From Syntrophaceae bacterium UBA5744 (lineage in GTDB: Bacteria > Desulfobacterota > Syntrophia > Syntrophales > UBA2192), in NCBI GenBank assembly GCA_002419215.1, contig DIFQ01000086.1, positions 1 to 24,325 of the forward strand: 24,325 nt of DNA. Reading direction: 5' to 3'. Positions 22,313 through 24,325 of the stretch are shown piece by piece; the first letter of the stretch is position 1; the number at the start of each line of letters is the position of its first letter. The notes under the pieces were generated by a model. It was given only the letters and a program-made list of their open reading frames with translations, ran no database searches and had not been told where the DNA came from. The position numbers were made by a program, and so were the translations under genes.

Positions 22313-24325
22313 TTAGAGTTTTCTCTCGATCTGCTCCATGATGTACGCCTCGATCACATCGCCCACCCGGATGTCATTGTAGCCCTCGATGCCGAGGCCG
22401 CAGTCCATCCCGGCGGAGACTTCCTTCGCGTCGTCCTTGAAGCGCTTGAGCGAGGCGATCTTGCCGTCGTAGAGGACCACCCCGTCACGCACCAGTTTGA
22501 CGTTGGCGCTTCGGGGGATCTTCCCGTCCGTCACGTGGCAGCCCGCCACGGTGCCGACCTTGATGATCCGGAAGGTCTCGCGCACCTCGGCACGGCCCTG
22601 GACGACCTCCTTGAACTCGGGCTCCAGCAGCCCCTCCATGGCATCGTGCACGTCGTTGATGGCGTTGTAGATGACGTCGTAGAGCTTGATCTCGACGCCT
22701 TCCTTCTCGGCGATCTCGACGACGCGGGCGTCGGGCCTGACCTTGAAGCCCAGGATGATGGCATCGGATGCCGAGGCCAGCATGACGTCCGTCTCGGTGA
22801 CGGCGCCCGTGGAGTTGTGGATGAGCTTGAGCTTGATCTCGTCGGTGGAGAGCTTGTTGAGGGCTTCCATCAGGGCCTCGAGGGATCCCTGGACGTCGGC
22901 CTTGAGGATCACGTTGAGCTCCTTGGCGCCTTCCTTGATCCTCTGGTAGAGCTGTTCCAGGGTGATCTTGGAGGAGGCCGCCAGCTCTTTCTCGCGCTCC
23001 TTGCGGACCCAGTACTCGCTGATGCTCTTGGCCTTCTTCTCGTCCTCGACGCCGATGAACTCGGAGCCCGCCTGGGGGACACTGGAGAAGCCGATGACCT
23101 CCACGGGCATGGAGGGGCCCGCCTCCTTGACGCGCCGGCCCTGGTCGTCGATCATGGCCCGCACGCGGCCGTACTCCGTCTTCGCAGAGAAGGCGTCTCC
23201 CTCGCGCAGGGTCCCTTCCTGGATGAGGACCGTGGCCACGGGGCCCCGTCCCTTGTCGAGCTTGGCCTCGATGATGATGCCGCGGGCCGGGCGGTCCGGG
23301 TCGGCCTTCAGTTCGAGGACATCGGCCTGCAGGAGGATGAGCTCCAGCAGGTTCTCGATGCCGACCTTCTTCTTCGCCGAGATGTCGGCAAAAAGCGCAT
23401 CGCCGCCCCAGTCCTCCGGCGTGAGGTTGTGCTGGGCCAGTTCCTGCTTGATCCGGTCGGGTGTGGCGTTGGGTTTGTCGATCTTGTTGACGGCCACGAT
23501 GATGGGCACACCGGCCGATCGCGAATGGTTGATGGCTTCCACGGTCTGTTCCATGACGCCGTCGTCGGCGGCCACGACGAGGACGACGATGTCCGTCACC
23601 TTGGCACCGCGGGCGCGCATGGCCGTAAAGGCCTCGTGACCCGGCGTGTCCAGGAAGACGATGTCGCGGTCCTTGACATGGACGTGGTAGGCGCCGATGG
23701 CCTGCGTGATGCCGCCGGCCTCGCCGTCGATGACGTTGGTCTGGCGGATGGCGTCGAGCAGCGACGTCTTGCCGTGGTCGACGTGGCCCATGACGGTGAC
23801 AACGGGCGCCCGGGGCTTGAGGTTCCGGGGCTCCGCCTCGGTGCGCTGGAGCAGTTCGTCGTACTCGGCCGTCACGGCCTCGACCTGGTAGCCGAACTCG
23901 GCGGCGATGAGGCTTGCGGCATCGACGTCGATGGATTGGTTGATGGTGACCATGATGCCCAGGCCGAGGAGCTTGTTGATGACGTCGCTGGCGCGCACGC
24001 CCATCTGCTTGGCCAGCTCGCCCACCCGGATAGCCTCCGAGATCCGGATCCGCCGCTTGATCGCCTTGGGGACCGTGATCTCCGTCTTCTTCATCTTGAC
24101 GACAGCGGCCTTCTTGTCGCCTCTCCACCGGGCGGATTCCTCCTCCTCGATCTCCCGGAGCCTCACTCTCTTGTCCTTCTTGTCGATGCCCTGCTTGATC
24201 AGGGTCCTCTTCTTGGCGGCCACCCCGTCCATGACCACCTCGACGGCGCGTTTGCCTTTCTTGTCGGCCGACGGCGCGGCTCCCCTCGAATCGGCACCGG
24301 CGGGCGCGGCTGCGTGGGCGCGAGG
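22313..24325 (-). CDS. infB: Translation initiation factor IF-2, N-terminus beyond window
   Basis: IF-2 is the GTPase that brings initiator tRNA to the 30S subunit and promotes subunit joining. Visible are the IF2_N-type region (IRISEAIRVGELAKQMGVRASDVINKLLGLGI), the GTPase motifs GHVDHGKT, DTPGHE and NKID, domain II (ARGIIIEAKLDKGRGPVATVLIQEGTLREGD), domain III (ELNVILKADVQGSLEAL) and the C-terminal tRNA-binding beta-barrel (FRIIKVGTVAGCHVTDGKIPRSANVKLVRDG). The frame stays open through the right edge with an Ala/Pro/Lys-rich stretch, as in the variable IF-2 N-terminus, so the start is outside the window. Confidence 0.97.
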   Translation of the reverse strand, partial: PRAHAAAPAGADSRGAAPSADKKGKRAVEVVMDGVAAKKRTLIKQGIDKKDKRVRLREIEEEESARWRGDKKAAVVKMKKTEITVPKAIKRRIRISEAIRVGELAKQMGVRASDVINKLLGLGIMVTINQSIDVDAASLIAAEFGYQVEAVTAEYDELLQRTEAEPRNLKPRAPVVTVMGHVDHGKTSLLDAIRQTNVIDGEAGGITQAIGAYHVHVKDRDIVFLDTPGHEAFTAMRARGAKVTDIVVLVVAADDGVMEQTVEAINHSRSAGVPIIVAVNKIDKPNATPDRIKQELAQHNLTPEDWGGDALFADISAKKKVGIENLLELILLQADVLELKADPDRPARGIIIEAKLDKGRGPVATVLIQEGTLREGDAFSAKTEYGRVRAMIDDQGRRVKEAGPSMPVEVIGFSSVPQAGSEFIGVEDEKKAKSISEYWVRKEREKELAASSKITLEQLYQRIKEGAKELNVILKADVQGSLEALMEALNKLSTDEIKLKLIHNSTGAVTETDVMLASASDAIILGFKVRPDARVVEIAEKEGVEIKLYDVIYNAINDVHDAMEGLLEPEFKEVVQGRAEVRETFRIIKVGTVAGCHVTDGKIPRSANVKLVRDGVVLYDGKIASLKRFKDDAKEVSAGMDCGLGIEGYNDIRVGDVIEAYIMEQIERKL

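Overview
The window is GC-rich chromosomal DNA from a Gram-negative bacterium, most likely an anaerobic deltaproteobacterium (Desulfobacterota, Syntrophales- or Geobacter-like). Three things point that way: the gene order infB-DUF503-rbfA-nrnA-truB-rpsO-pnp-M16 peptidase-dut, a DUF39 homocysteine-biosynthesis gene typical of anaerobes, and a type IV pilus pilMNOPQ cluster behind a sigma-54 promoter. The placement is inferred from gene content only. All genes but one are on the minus strand, so the reading order runs from high to low coordinates. No rRNA, tRNA, CRISPR array, transposase gene or phage gene was seen.

From right to left: (1) 24325-15192 is the translation and RNA-processing operon: infB (cut by the window edge), DUF503/YlxP, rbfA, nrnA, truB, rpsO, pnp, an M16 zinc protease and dut. 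Many of these genes overlap by 4 to 41 nt. (2) 14989-13494 holds a DUF39 sulfurtransferase-like gene and an ftsB/divIC-type division gene, followed by a candidate intrinsic terminator. (3) 13189-8530 is a compact pilMNOPQ operon with a near-perfect -24/-12 promoter in front and a clear terminator behind. Its secretin carries a lipobox and appears to lack the N1 domain. (4) 8405-5086 holds a TPR protein, an M24 Xaa-Pro peptidase, gcvH and a LipM-type octanoyltransferase that overlaps gcvH, which makes a lipoylation pair. (5) 5059-3944 is rpsU with its own promoter and a long leader, then a LOG-family gene. (6) 3942-3688 is a non-coding element bounded by inverted repeats and full of hairpins. 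(7) holA follows (minus strand), then a lone plus-strand NYN/YacP gene convergent with it, and a second DHH phosphoesterase at the left end.

No recognisable new multi-gene system (defence, biosynthetic or mobile) is present; the coding content is mostly housekeeping. The most unusual signal lies between the genes. At least eight gaps carry short degenerate tandem arrays with a fixed period of 7, 8 or 9 nt, often as two opposed arms that would fold into an RNA hairpin. One sits inside the infB operon, and others form the leaders of dut and DUF39 or a convergent gene junction. With the sigma-54 promoter, the 255-bp inverted-repeat element and the odd PilQ, these are the parts most worth a second look.
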